Source: Streptomyces pinistramenti (lineage in GTDB: Bacteria > Actinomycetota > Actinomycetes > Streptomycetales > Streptomycetaceae). Taken from it: a stretch of DNA of 64,000 nucleotides. The position numbers were made by a program, and so were the translations under genes. The stretch is from positions 1 to 64,000 of the forward strand of contig NZ_JAJCXB010000034.1 of NCBI RefSeq assembly GCF_020564935.1, in the 5' to 3' direction. The notes under the pieces were generated by a model that was not told where the DNA came from, made no database searches, and saw only the letters and a list, made by a program, of their open reading frames with translations. Below are positions 34,767 through 43,738 of this stretch, piece by piece; position 1 is the stretch's first letter, and the number at the start of each line of letters is the position of its first letter.

Positions 34767-35771
34767 ATGAGGCGAGTGACGCTTGCCGACGTGGCCCGCG
34801 CCGCGGGTGTCGCGAAGGCCACCGCCTCGCGCGCGCTGTCCGCGGACAACCGGGAGGTCGGCGCGGCGACCCGGGCCCGGATCCAGGAGATCGCCGGCGA
34901 GATGGGGTACCGGCCGAGCCGGGTGGCGCAGGCGTTGCGCACGGGCCGCTTCCGGCTGATCGTGCTGGCCGTGCCGGCGGGCGAACCGGGCTGGGCCGAG
35001 GTGCTGTCCGGCGCGATGGCCGAAGCGGAGCGCCGGGGCTACCACGTGCTCGTCCGGCCGATCGAGGCGGACGGCTCGCTGCCGTCGCAGGATGCGGCCG
35101 AACTGCCCGTCGACGGCCTGGTGTTGGTCGGCCCGGGGCGGGTTTCGTGGGGCGAGGAGAGGCCCAGGCCGGCCGTCGTGGTGGATGAGGACCTGATCGA
35201 TCCGGACGCGACGATCGTCCGCACCGCCAACTGGAACGCCGGCCACCAGGCCGGCCGCCACCTGATGCGGCAGGGACGTAACTCGGTCGTGGTGCTGGTA
35301 CCGGAGGACGGTGCCGGCGGCGCGCGGGCGCGGGCGGCCGGCTGCCAGTCCGCCTTCGCCGAAGCCGGACGTGAACTCTCGGCCGACCGGATCCTGCCCG
35401 TCGGCGCCGATCCGCGCGAGGCGGTGGACGCGGCGATCGGCCGTGGCCTGCGCTTCGACGGGATCTTCGGCTGCACCGACCGGATCACCGTGGCCTCGCT
35501 CGGCTCGCTGCGCCGGGCGGGGTGGCGGGTGCCGGAGGACGTGGCGGTGGTGTGCTTCGGCGATGAGCGGGTCGCCGGGCTGGCCGATCCGCCGCTGACC
35601 GTGATTCCGCGGCCGGCTGCCGGGCTCGGCGCGCGGGCTGTCCAGTTGCTGGCGCGTGCGATCGAGGGCGCATCGGAGCCGCCCGAGGTGCACGAACTGC
35701 CGACACGCCTGCTGGTCGCGGCCTCGTCCGGCCGCCACGAGGACGAGTCACGCGAGTCAGCGCACGCTTGA
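34767..35771 (+). CDS. LacI family transcriptional regulator (gluconate-type)
   Basis: 334 residues from the ATG at 34767 (GTGGAGGATGCGCCG upstream). The HTH and hinge are standard: RRVTLADVARAAGVAKATAS, RALSADNREVGAATRARIQE, IAGEMGYRPSRVAQALRTGR. The sugar-binding domain follows to VHELPTRLLVAASS. It is directly upstream of a GntP-family permease gene, and both promoters carry related palindromes, so it probably represses gluconate (or related sugar acid) uptake. Effector is inferred from context only. Confidence 0.9.
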   Translation: MRRVTLADVARAAGVAKATASRALSADNREVGAATRARIQEIAGEMGYRPSRVAQALRTGRFRLIVLAVPAGEPGWAEVLSGAMAEAERRGYHVLVRPIEADGSLPSQDAAELPVDGLVLVGPGRVSWGEERPRPAVVVDEDLIDPDATIVRTANWNAGHQAGRHLMRQGRNSVVVLVPEDGAGGARARAAGCQSAFAEAGRELSADRILPVGADPREAVDAAIGRGLRFDGIFGCTDRITVASLGSLRRAGWRVPEDVAVVCFGDERVAGLADPPLTVIPRPAAGLGARAVQLLARAIEGASEPPEVHELPTRLLVAASSGRHEDESRESAHA

Positions 35772-35841
35772 CCCCGGCCTCCATGCCTTGGCCTCCGCGG
35801 CCTGCCCCACACCTTGACCTCCACCCTCGTGTCCGCCACAC

Positions 35842-35869
35842 TTCCGGAACGTTCCGGAACCGGTTCCGG
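35842..35869 (+). promoter_or_regulatory. Overlapping palindromic operators upstream of gntP
   Basis: TTCCGGAACGTTCCGGAA (35842-35859) and CCGGAACCGGTTCCGG (35854-35869) are both perfect palindromes that share six bases. They lie 25-52 bp before the GTG start, ideal for repression by the adjacent LacI protein. Confidence 0.8.
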
Positions 35870-35893
35870 GCCCTGAGTTCAGGAGGTCCTGCG

Positions 35894-37324
35894 GTGGCAA
35901 CGTCGACACCGGGGCTGATAGCCGTCCTCGTCGGTTCGGTCGCCCTGCTCGTGGTGCTGATCAACTCGCGGCTGCGGCTGCATCCGTTCATCGCGCTGCT
36001 CGTGGTGGCCATCGGCGCCGGGCTGGTCGCGGGCGAACCTGTCGCCACGATCGCCAAGTCCGTCGAGACAGGTGCCGGCGGCATTCTCGGCAACGTCGGC
36101 ATCACGCTCGCGCTGGGTGCGATGCTGGGCCGTCTGCTGGCCGACTCCAGTGCCACGGACGTGATCGCCGGCGCGGTGGTCCGCCGTTCGACACCGCGCA
36201 CGCTGCCGTGGCTGATGACCGCCGCGGCGTTCGTCATCGGCATCCCGATGTTCTTCGAGGTAGGGCTCATCCTGCTGCTGCCGCTGGTGTTCAGCGTCGC
36301 GGAGCGGATGCGGCAACTCGGCCACACGCGCCATTCGCCCTACACGATGCTGGTGATCCCCACCATCGCCGCCCTGGCCACCTTGCACGGCATGGTCCCG
36401 CCGCACCCCGGACCGCTGACCGCGGTCGCCGGGCTGCACGCCGACCTGGGCAAGACGATCGTGCTCGGCCTGGTGTGCGCAGTGCCGACGGTCATCCTCG
36501 CCGGACCCGTGTTCGCCACCTGGATGGCCCCGCGCATCGACGTGCGTCCCGAGCCCGCCATGGTCGAGCAGTTCGTGCGGCAGCGCGCCGAGAACGGCAG
36601 GCCGACGCCGACCGGCGGGGGAGCGCCGTCCGGCGACGGTCCCGGAGCGGAGCGCCGACCGGTGCCGGTCGGATGGGCGGTCACCTGCATCCTGATCCCG
36701 GTGGCGCTGATGCTGGTCCGCACCATCGCGGAGATCGCGCTGCCCGAGGGAAGCCAACTGCTGCACATGGCACTGCTGGTGGGCGAGCCCACGATCGCGA
36801 TGCTGATCGGCTTCCTGGTCGCGCTGCTCGCGCTCGCGCTGCTGCGCGGCAGACCGGGGGAGACCGTCCGATGGTCCATCACGGAGAGCGTCAAAGCGGT
36901 GGTCGGCATCCTGCTCATCATCGGCGCGGGCGGTTCCTTCAACCAGGTGCTTGAGGACTCCGGCATCAGCCACGCCATCGCCTCGGCCGCCGGCGGCGCG
37001 CAGGTGAACGTCATAGTGCTGGCCTGGCTGCTGGCGCTGCTGCTGTCCGCGTCCACCGGATCGGCCACCGTGGGGATCGTCTCCTCGACCGGCATCGTCG
37101 CCCCACTGGTGACCGCGGCCGGAACCTGGCACACCTCACTGGTCGTGTTGGCCATCGGCGCCGGATCGATCGGCCTCAACTACGTCAACCACGCCGGATT
37201 CTGGTTGGTGAAAGAGTCGTTCGGGATGTCCATGGGGCAGGCGACGAAGATCCACACCACCACACAGACACTGGTCAGCCTGCTGGGACTGGGCATGACG
37301 CTGCTGCTTTCCGTGTTCCTGTGA
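35894..37324 (+). CDS. Gluconate:H+ symporter, GntP family
   Basis: 476 residues from a GTG at 35894 with AGGAGG seven bases upstream. Hydrophobic throughout, with GntP-typical stretches: RLHPFIALLVVAIGAGLVAG, LGNVGITLALGAMLGRLLAD, GIPMFFEVGLILLLPLVF, HGMVPPHPGPLTAVAGLHAD and NYVNHAGFWLVKESFGMSMG. It imports gluconate or a similar sugar acid. No kinase gene lies alongside, so catabolism must be encoded elsewhere. Controlled by the LacI protein upstream. Confidence 0.92.
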   Translation: MATSTPGLIAVLVGSVALLVVLINSRLRLHPFIALLVVAIGAGLVAGEPVATIAKSVETGAGGILGNVGITLALGAMLGRLLADSSATDVIAGAVVRRSTPRTLPWLMTAAAFVIGIPMFFEVGLILLLPLVFSVAERMRQLGHTRHSPYTMLVIPTIAALATLHGMVPPHPGPLTAVAGLHADLGKTIVLGLVCAVPTVILAGPVFATWMAPRIDVRPEPAMVEQFVRQRAENGRPTPTGGGAPSGDGPGAERRPVPVGWAVTCILIPVALMLVRTIAEIALPEGSQLLHMALLVGEPTIAMLIGFLVALLALALLRGRPGETVRWSITESVKAVVGILLIIGAGGSFNQVLEDSGISHAIASAAGGAQVNVIVLAWLLALLLSASTGSATVGIVSSTGIVAPLVTAAGTWHTSLVVLAIGAGSIGLNYVNHAGFWLVKESFGMSMGQATKIHTTTQTLVSLLGLGMTLLLSVFL

Positions 37325-37649
37325 CGCGGAACCGGCGGGGCGGTGCCCACCGGCAGCGACAGCAGCAGGCCACGAATTTCCCAGGTGCTGCTGCCGAGTT
37401 GAGCTGCTCGTAGAACCCTTCGCCCGCGAGAGCCGCAACACCCTGGAAGCGTCTTCCGCGTTCCCCGTTCCGTAGGGCATGTGGTTATCCACCCGATCAG
37501 GCGCGGCACCGTTCCGGCTTCCGGGCCGGGGAAGGCCGCGCGGCCCATCGCCCGCCGAGTCGGCCTGGGGAGGAGACGGCCTGGACGCGAAAGAGAGCCG
37601 TCCGGGCGGGTGGACGTCGCCAACTCCTCTGCCCTACGGCTTCCTTCAC
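37325..37649. other. No recognisable gene
   Basis: About 325 bp between gntP and the NRPS relic. Nothing but shadow frames. No strong terminator stem was found. Confidence 0.4.
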
Positions 37650-37960
37650 CTCACTGCTCGACCCAGGTGCCTGTCGCGCACCGCGCCATCAGCGGCCAAC
37701 CACGGGACGCCTTCCGGCAGTACAGCGACTGTCGCGCCGGCGGTGAGGACGAGGGCGGAATTCGCGTCGTTGAGCATGTAGGCGATGCGGCCGGGTGGGC
37801 CGGGTCGATCGGCACGTACGCGGCCCCCGTCTTGACCACCGCGAGCAACGCGGCAACCAGATCGGCGGAACGCTCCGTCATCACCCCGACGCGTTCCTCG
37901 GGGCCCGCCCCGCGGGACAGCAGCAGTCGGGCCAGCCGGTTCGCCCGCTCTAAGTTTGGC
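37650..37960 (-). pseudogene. NRPS adenylation-domain fragment
   Basis: On the minus strand one frame reads NRLARLLLSRGAGPEERVGV, MTERSADLVAALLAVVKTGA and AYVPIDPAHPA, the A1-A2 core region of a nonribosomal peptide synthetase adenylation domain. The next frame continues RIAYMLNDANSALVLTAGAT. A frameshift lies between them and both flanks are lost. It is a small relic of a lost or rearranged NRPS cluster. Confidence 0.72.
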
Positions 37961-39155
37961 GTTGTTGTCCAGGCCATACCGAGTGGGCCTTGCAGGCAGG
38001 GCACCTCGGATGACGAAGTCCCTGTGTAGCCGGGCCGTGGTTCCGACGGCGCCGCGGCGTGGCCTCGCTCGGTCCGCGCAGGCTGCTGGAAACCCGGCCC
38101 GGCGTGCGGCCGGCCGGTGTCCCTCCGTGCGCCTGCGTGAGGAGGTGGCGCAGTAACTGTGGGCGGTGTCCGAGGAGCTGGCGGGCGTGCACTTCCCGGT
38201 CCGTCGGATCCCGCTGAACTTGGTGCGGGCAACGGCGTCGTGAGCCCCGGCAGCCTTACCCGACAAGGGTCGGGTGCCCACGGTTCCCGTCCTGTCGGGG
38301 ACGGGCCGCGGACGCCGGCCCACACACCCGAACGTCCCCGGGTGCCAGCCCTTGCTCGGGGCCATCGTGCCGAACCGCAGTTCAGAACGTTCCTGCGGGT
38401 GGTCTGGCCCGGCTGCGACCGTCAATCGTCTCGTGCGGGGAGTCACGGGCAACTGCGCGCCGTGCGCGGCCCGGTGGACGTGGTGCCCGTGTCCGGACGG
38501 CAGCGTGCGCGGACGGCCGGGGTTCCGTCGTACGGGGCGCCGCAGAGGTCGAACGGCGGGATCTCGTCGGGCTCGTCCTCGGTGTGCGGGTGCTCGCCCA
38601 GGATCTCGACGAGGGTGTCCAGGGCGTCCTGGATCGCGAGGTGTTCAGGGCCGGTGACGTCCGGGCGCAGTCGCGGGCTGTTGGCGCGGGGCACGGTCCG
38701 GCCCTTCGGCATCGTGCTCCGCGCCAGGGTGCCCGCTCGGTGTGCACGGTGATGTGCTCGCCGACCCGCGCCAGGGTGAGCGAGGTGGCGCCGGCCACGT
38801 CCTGGTCCTTGATCGTGTTCAGGAGGTGCTCGCGGGTGCGGTCGGCCGGCTGCCGGTTGATCCGGCCGTCGGCCGCGACCTCGTGCGCCTGCCGCAGCGC
38901 CGTACGCAGCCGGGCGGCGCCAGGTCCTGGGGCACCTCCTCGTGCTCCCATTCCTGGACCGTGGCGTCGTCCGGCAGATTGGCGATCTGCGGCGGGGTGG
39001 AATTCGGCGCCCAGAGGCGGTGCGGGCGAGCGGGTCGGCGCGCATGGTGAGCGTCACAACCCGGCGGCCCGGCGCTCCGAACGGGGCCTGTGGATCGGCT
39101 GCCGGCGCCTCGACGCGCGCTTCGTCACGTACCGAAAAGCTCTCCGGCCTCCGCC
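37961..39155. other. Degenerate region
   Basis: No intact gene. On the minus strand around 38700-38950 one frame is fairly protein-like (ALRQAHEVAADGRINRQPAD, HLLNTIKDQDVAGATSLTLA) and a shifted frame reads EHLAIQDALDTLVEILGEHP, so a decayed gene of unknown family probably lies here. The rest is shadow sequence. Confidence 0.4.
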
Positions 39156-39530
39156 CTAGTTGGCCCAGGGCGGGGTGAGGGTGCTGCCGTCGGCCATCGT
39201 GGCGCTGAGGCCGGCGCGTGTGGTCACCCACATCTGTGCCGGCTTGTCGGTGGTGTTGGCCACTGCCAGGGCGGAGCCTGCTGGAGCCACTGCCGCGTCG
39301 CCGTCGTTGAGTTCGGCGGTTTCGCCGTTGATGGTGAGCTGGAGTCGGCCGGACAGGATGTAGAACGCTTCCTCGTGGCTGATCACGTGTGCGGGGGTCA
39401 CGGTTCCTGCCGGGATCTCGGCGCGCCAGGCTGCGAGGTCCCGGCTGCCTGTGGCCGGAATGACGTAGGAGGTGAAGCGGGCGCCGTGGATGTCGTGGAC
39501 GACGGCCTCGTTACTGCGGATGAAGGGCAT
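39156..39530 (-). CDS. Cupin domain protein
   Basis: 124 residues from the ATG at 39530 with GGAGG five bases upstream; an in-frame ATG at 39563 would place an operator inside the gene and lacks an RBS. The cupin motifs are GTVTPAHVISHEEAFYILSG (motif 1; His and Glu ligands) and DGDAAVAPAGSALAVANTTD (motif 2, where the usual His is replaced, so metal binding may be weak). It diverges from a MarR gene with two shared operator-like palindromes. Confidence 0.85.
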   Translation of the reverse strand: MPFIRSNEAVVHDIHGARFTSYVIPATGSRDLAAWRAEIPAGTVTPAHVISHEEAFYILSGRLQLTINGETAELNDGDAAVAPAGSALAVANTTDKPAQMWVTTRAGLSATMADGSTLTPPWAN

Positions 39531-39545
39531 GCCAGCCTCCATGTA

Positions 39546-39581
39546 GACAAGTTGCTTGTCCATGTAGACAAGCAGCTTGAC
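39546..39581. promoter_or_regulatory. Twin MarR-type operators between cupin and marR
   Basis: GACAAG-TTG-CTTGTC (39546-39560) is a perfect palindrome. GACAAG-CAG-CTTGAC (39567-39581) is a near-perfect copy. Their centres are 21 bp apart, two helical turns, on the same DNA face. They lie in the 67-bp gap between the divergent cupin and marR starts and so probably control both. Confidence 0.8.
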
Positions 39582-39597
39582 CAGTTATAGTCAAGCC

Positions 39598-40038
39598 ATG
39601 GATGACGCCCTGACCTTCTCCGCGCTCGTGCTCGCGCTCTCCGGACGTTTGGTGCAGGAGATCCACGCTCAGGTGTCCCGGCAGGGTTTCGAGGACCTGC
39701 GGCCCGCGCACGGCTTCGCCTTCGCCCGCATCTCCTTCGGCGGCGCCACCACGGCCGACCTGGCCGAGCACCTGGGCGTGACCAAGCAGGCCGCCGCCCA
39801 ACTCGTGGAGGAACTGGTCCGCAAGGGGTACGTGGTGCGCCGACCGCACCCGCGCGATGCCCGCGCCAGGCTCCTGGAGCTGACCGACGAGGGCTGGGCC
39901 GCCACCCGCGCCGCCGATCAGGCAGCCAGGGAAGCCGTCGCACCATGGCGAGAGGAACTGGGCGAGGCACGCTTCCAAGAGCTCGTCGCCGACCTGACCC
40001 GACTCGCACCACAAGGGCCGATCCGCCCCGCCTGGTGA
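39598..40038 (+). CDS. MarR family transcriptional regulator
   Basis: 146 residues from the ATG at 39598 (MDDALTFSALVLALSGRLVQ). The winged helix reads GATTADLAEHLGVTKQAAAQ, LVEELVRKGYVVRRPHPRDA, RARLLELTDEGWAA. It is divergent from a small cupin gene. Two palindromes just upstream fit autoregulation and control of the cupin. The ligand is unknown. Confidence 0.9.
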   Translation: MDDALTFSALVLALSGRLVQEIHAQVSRQGFEDLRPAHGFAFARISFGGATTADLAEHLGVTKQAAAQLVEELVRKGYVVRRPHPRDARARLLELTDEGWAATRAADQAAREAVAPWREELGEARFQELVADLTRLAPQGPIRPAW

Positions 40039-40677
40039 ACGAGTACGCCACACGCGCGCCCCAGGCCACGCCCGCCGATAGCGCCATGGCGCCTCCGCCG
40101 TCGAGGCAACTGACCTCCCCGCGGCGTGGGTTGCCGCCTGGGACCGGTGGGGACTTGCCGGGTAATGAGCAGGGCGCGGTGTCCATGGTCGTTCGATGCG
40201 CGTAGTGCGGCATCGGCGGCTGGGGGTTCCTGAAAATGTGGAGAGTGCTGCTGGCGGGCAGGGGTGTGAGGGCGGCGAAAGGGAGGCGCGCAGGCCCCAG
40301 GTGGCCGCGAACCCTCACCGTCGGCTGTCGTAAGTGAGCGCCTCATGCCGGAGCAGCCGTCGCGCGGGACGAGGCTGGCCTTGCCGGGTTGCGACGAGGC
40401 GGTCCGCCTCGGTGTCCCGTCGGCCGACGGGTCGCTCACCCCGAGCGCTACGCCGCGGCAACCGGCAGCCGCCCTCCAACTCGCCCCGCGCGCCGACCTG
40501 ATCGTCACCGTCACCGAAGCCGCCACCGGGTACGCCCGGCAGGGCTACGGTCCGCAGGGGCGCGTTGCTCATGAGCGAGCGGGGAGTCGGGCATCCGATA
40601 CTCGGAGGCAAGCGTTCCGGTGGACTTGGGCGGACGCGTTCCCGGTTCTCGGTAGGGGAGGCGCGGGTGCGGGGCGG
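40039..40677. other. No recognisable gene
   Basis: About 640 bp between the marR gene and the convergent TetR gene. Several frames are open but Arg/Pro/Gly-biased with no motif or RBS. I see no clear repeat. Confidence 0.4.
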
Positions 40678-41304
40678 TCAGTCGGTCGTCGCCCGGGATG
40701 CGTCGAGGGGGGAGCGGTGCCGATCAATGATCCCCTCGATGATTCTCATCAGTCGAGCCCCCGCCTGATCGATGCTTCCGTTCTGCGTGCTGACCTGCGC
40801 GCCTTCGAGTGCGAAGGTGATCTCGGCCGCGACCTGCTCGGGGTCGGGCAGCCCGGCCTCGGTGCACATGCCGACCAGTCTGCGGGTCTGGTGAGCCTTG
40901 TGCTTCTCGATCACTTGCCGTGCGGGATGGGAGCGGTCGGGCAGCTCGGCGATGGAGTTGATGAACGGGCAGCCCCGGTGCGAGATCGCGGGCAGCCCCT
41001 CGGCGATGAAGCGGGCCAGGCCCAGGATCTGTTCCCTGGGCCGGCCGGGATACTCGGCCTCGACCCGGTCGAAGGCCGCCTGGTAGTCGGCGGCGACGAT
41101 CCGCAGCCACTCCGTGACCAGTGCGTCCTTGGTTTCGAAGTGCCGGTAGATCGCCATTTTGGTGGTCTCGGCCCGCTCGGCGATTGCCTGGACGCCCACC
41201 CGCCGGATCCCCTCGCTTTGGAAGAGCTCTTCCGCCGCGTCGAGGATGCGCTCACGAGGCGGTAGTTTCGCCACCCTGCTCGGCCTTCTGGCGGTCGATG
41301 CCAT
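40678..41304 (-). CDS. TetR/AcrR family transcriptional regulator
   Basis: 208 residues. DNA-binding domain: PRERILDAAEELFQSEGIRR, VGVQAIAERAETTKMAIYRH, FETKDALVTEWLRIV. The ligand domain contains GLPAISHRGCPFINSIAELP, typical of regulators of small electrophile or amide metabolism. It diverges from an amidase gene, and a perfect 8-bp inverted repeat lies between, so it most likely represses the amidase. Confidence 0.9.
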   Translation of the reverse strand: MASTARRPSRVAKLPPRERILDAAEELFQSEGIRRVGVQAIAERAETTKMAIYRHFETKDALVTEWLRIVAADYQAAFDRVEAEYPGRPREQILGLARFIAEGLPAISHRGCPFINSIAELPDRSHPARQVIEKHKAHQTRRLVGMCTEAGLPDPEQVAAEITFALEGAQVSTQNGSIDQAGARLMRIIEGIIDRHRSPLDASRATTD

Positions 41305-41372
41305 GACTGCTCCGTGATCTCCGGTCCGTTGTGGGGCCTCTCACCCCCTGCTACGGTACCAGTCCGTTCCGC

Positions 41373-41413
41373 ACGATACCGATGGGTATCGTTAGGCGCC
41401 GAACGGTATCGTT
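41373..41413. promoter_or_regulatory. TetR operators between the TetR and amidase genes
   Basis: ACGATACC-GATG-GGTATCGT (41373-41392) is a perfect 8-bp inverted repeat. AACGGTATCGTT (41402-41413) is a second, shorter dyad sharing the GGTATCGT half site. Both are 20-60 bp upstream of the amidase start. Confidence 0.75.
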
Positions 41414-41432
41414 CTTTCCGCTGGGAGTGACA

Positions 41433-42884
41433 GTGAGAGTTACCGAATACGTGAGCTTCGACGGGGTCGGGCTCGCGGAGCTGGTGGCCAAAGGCGAGGT
41501 GACCCCCGCCGAACTGGAAGCAGCCGCACGTGAGGCCGCGCGGGCGGTCAATCCGCAGATCAACGCCATCGTGGAGACGTGGCCGGCCGACGACGAGCCC
41601 CACTCCGGCAGCACACCGCTGGCCGGAGTCCCTTTCCTGATCAAGGACCTCGGAGTCCCCATGGCCGGGAGGCGGATGGAGCTGGGCAGCCGTCTCGCCG
41701 TCGGCAACGTCGCCGGCGTCGACTCCTCCCTGATGCTGCGCTTCCGTCGCGCCGGCCTCGTGACGTTCGGACGTACCGCGACACCGGAGATGGCCTACAG
41801 CATCACGACGGAACCGGTGCTGTACGGCGCGACCCGCAACCCATGGAACCTGGAGCGTAGTGCGGGCGGATCCAGTGGAGGCGCGGGCGCGGCTGTCGCT
41901 GCCGGGGTGGTCCCGATCGCACACGCCACCGACGCCGCCGGCTCGCTCCGCATCCCCGCCGCCTATAACGGCCTCTTCGGGTTGAAGCCCACCCGTGGCC
42001 GGGTCTCCATGGGCCCCGATGTCGACGAAATCTTCAACGGCCTGGCCGTGCACGGCAGCGTCAGCCGCACAGTGCGCGACAGTGCGGCACTGCTCGACCA
42101 GATCCGCGGCCCGGAACCGGGCGACCCCTACTTCGCCCAGCAGCCGTATCGGCCCTACGCGGAGGAAGTCACCCGCCCCCCGGGCTCGTTGCGGATCGGT
42201 GTCCTCACCCAGGCATGGGGCGGGCGCCGCACCACCGCGCCAGTGGCCGACGCCCTCTCGCGCACCGTGCGCCTGCTCGCATCCCTCGGCCACCAGGTCG
42301 AGGAGGTCAAGGTCGGCCTCGGGGTCGACTGGGAGGAGTTCGTCCTGGCCAACGCCCGTCTGTTGACGGCGAATCTCACGGCCTCGGTCGATGAGCTGGC
42401 TGCCGCCTTCGACCGGCCCATCGACTCCTCGACCGTCGAGCCGGTGACCCTTGCCGGCTACCACTACGGGCAGCGGGTCAGTGGTGCCCAGTTCGTCACC
42501 GCTCTCGCGATCCGGAACCGGGTCGCCCGAAGCCTGGCACGGTACTTCGACGCTCACGACATACTGCTCACCCCGACCCTGCCGGAGCTTCCCATGCCCT
42601 TGGGCGCCTGTGACGAGGGCGCAGAGGCGCTGGACGGCCTTGGCTGGATCGATCGCGTCAACGACCGGTCGCCGTTCACCATGGCGTTCAACGTCGCGGG
42701 CACGCCCGCCATGTCCGTGCCGGTGGCGGCCGACGCCGAGACGGGGCTCCCGATCGGTATGCAGTTCGCTGCCGGTTACGGGCTCGAAGGCCGCCTCTTC
42801 CGCCTCGCTGGACAACTCGAACAGGCAAGCCCGTGGTCGGGCCGAACTCCCACGGTGTGGGCGGGGAACCATACGGGCCACTGA
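41433..42884 (+). CDS. Amidase signature family protein
   Basis: 483 residues from a GTG at 41433, chosen because GGGAG lies five bases upstream. The Ser-cisSer-Lys catalytic set is visible: Lys in LAGVPFLIKDLGVPMAG, the glycine/serine-rich signature RSAGGSSGGAGAAVAAGVVP, and the nucleophile stretch ATDAAGSLRIPAAYNGLFGL (the family usually has GGSxR; here AGS). It hydrolyses a carboxamide to acid and ammonia. Substrate unknown. Regulated by the divergent TetR gene. Confidence 0.88.
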   Translation: MRVTEYVSFDGVGLAELVAKGEVTPAELEAAAREAARAVNPQINAIVETWPADDEPHSGSTPLAGVPFLIKDLGVPMAGRRMELGSRLAVGNVAGVDSSLMLRFRRAGLVTFGRTATPEMAYSITTEPVLYGATRNPWNLERSAGGSSGGAGAAVAAGVVPIAHATDAAGSLRIPAAYNGLFGLKPTRGRVSMGPDVDEIFNGLAVHGSVSRTVRDSAALLDQIRGPEPGDPYFAQQPYRPYAEEVTRPPGSLRIGVLTQAWGGRRTTAPVADALSRTVRLLASLGHQVEEVKVGLGVDWEEFVLANARLLTANLTASVDELAAAFDRPIDSSTVEPVTLAGYHYGQRVSGAQFVTALAIRNRVARSLARYFDAHDILLTPTLPELPMPLGACDEGAEALDGLGWIDRVNDRSPFTMAFNVAGTPAMSVPVAADAETGLPIGMQFAAGYGLEGRLFRLAGQLEQASPWSGRTPTVWAGNHTGH

Positions 42885-43079
42885 GGAGCGCCCCTGGAGA
42901 GCCGGGAGTTCACGGGCGAGGGCCGTGTACGGAGCGAAGGGGAGAGCCACGTCGTGCATGCCGCCGTCCCGGAACTCCCGGCTTCCGGACCCGCACAGCC
43001 ACTTCGCGGCGCTCCGCCCCGCCGAGCATCGGCACCTGACTCTGTACGTGAAGAGCCGAGTGGCGGCTCTGGTCCACTT

Positions 43080-43215
43080 TCCTGTGGTCCGGTGATGCTC
43101 GGTCGGGCCAAGAGGGCTCGTCTGCGGAGGAGTTCGCACCCTGCGCGGCCGAACATCTGACGCTTGAGCATCTTGATCCGGTTGACATGGCCTCCATGGC
43201 GCCGGAGTTCCACGG
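43080..43215 (-). pseudogene. ISL3-family transposase C-terminal relic
   Basis: The minus strand reads GHVNRIKMLKRQMFGRAGCE followed by LLRRRALLAR, the conserved C-terminus of ISL3 (IS204/IS1001/IS1165) transposases. The catalytic DDE portion is absent. A second relic of the same family lies near 60.8-61.0 kb. Confidence 0.7.
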
Positions 43216-43738
43216 TCATGCAAGGCCGGCGATGACGGCGTCGAGGTCGCGTTGGTGGAGGACCGCAGTCTGACGCCACGCGAAACCCCGACCGACGACG
43301 CCGGCCTTTCATGGGAAGCAGAGGTGAGCACCGCCACCACCGGTGCCGACTCGGCGCAGATGCTGTGCCTGATCTACGCCCGGCGCATGGGAGCCCTGGC
43401 CGTAGCGCTCGGCCCTGCCTTCGCCGAGGGGCTGCGGGCGCTGCGTCCGATCTCGTGCCGTCGGGCGGTCAGTCTGCTGCGGGCAACGGACGCTGATCGC
43501 CTCCAGCACGCCGATGCCGAAACGTGGGAGCGATGGCGGCAAGCAGCGGCTCCACGCCAAGAGGCCGGCGTGCACCATGAGGGCGATCGGGGCGGGCGGC
43601 CTACCGTCCGCGAAGGCGGTGAGTGGCGCGGGGATTTTGCCTGCCAAGGCGGCTGTCGATCTCTTCCCGATCAGTCTTTTTGCCGTTGACCGACCTCTGG
43701 CGCTGCGTAGCACCGATCCTGCGGAGCGCCGCACTTGG
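43216..43738. other. No intact gene
   Basis: About 520 bp between the ISL3 relic and the 3' end of the NB-ARC/TPR gene. Open frames exist on both strands (for example 43252-43689, plus) but have no RBS, motif or protein-like composition. Confidence 0.4.
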
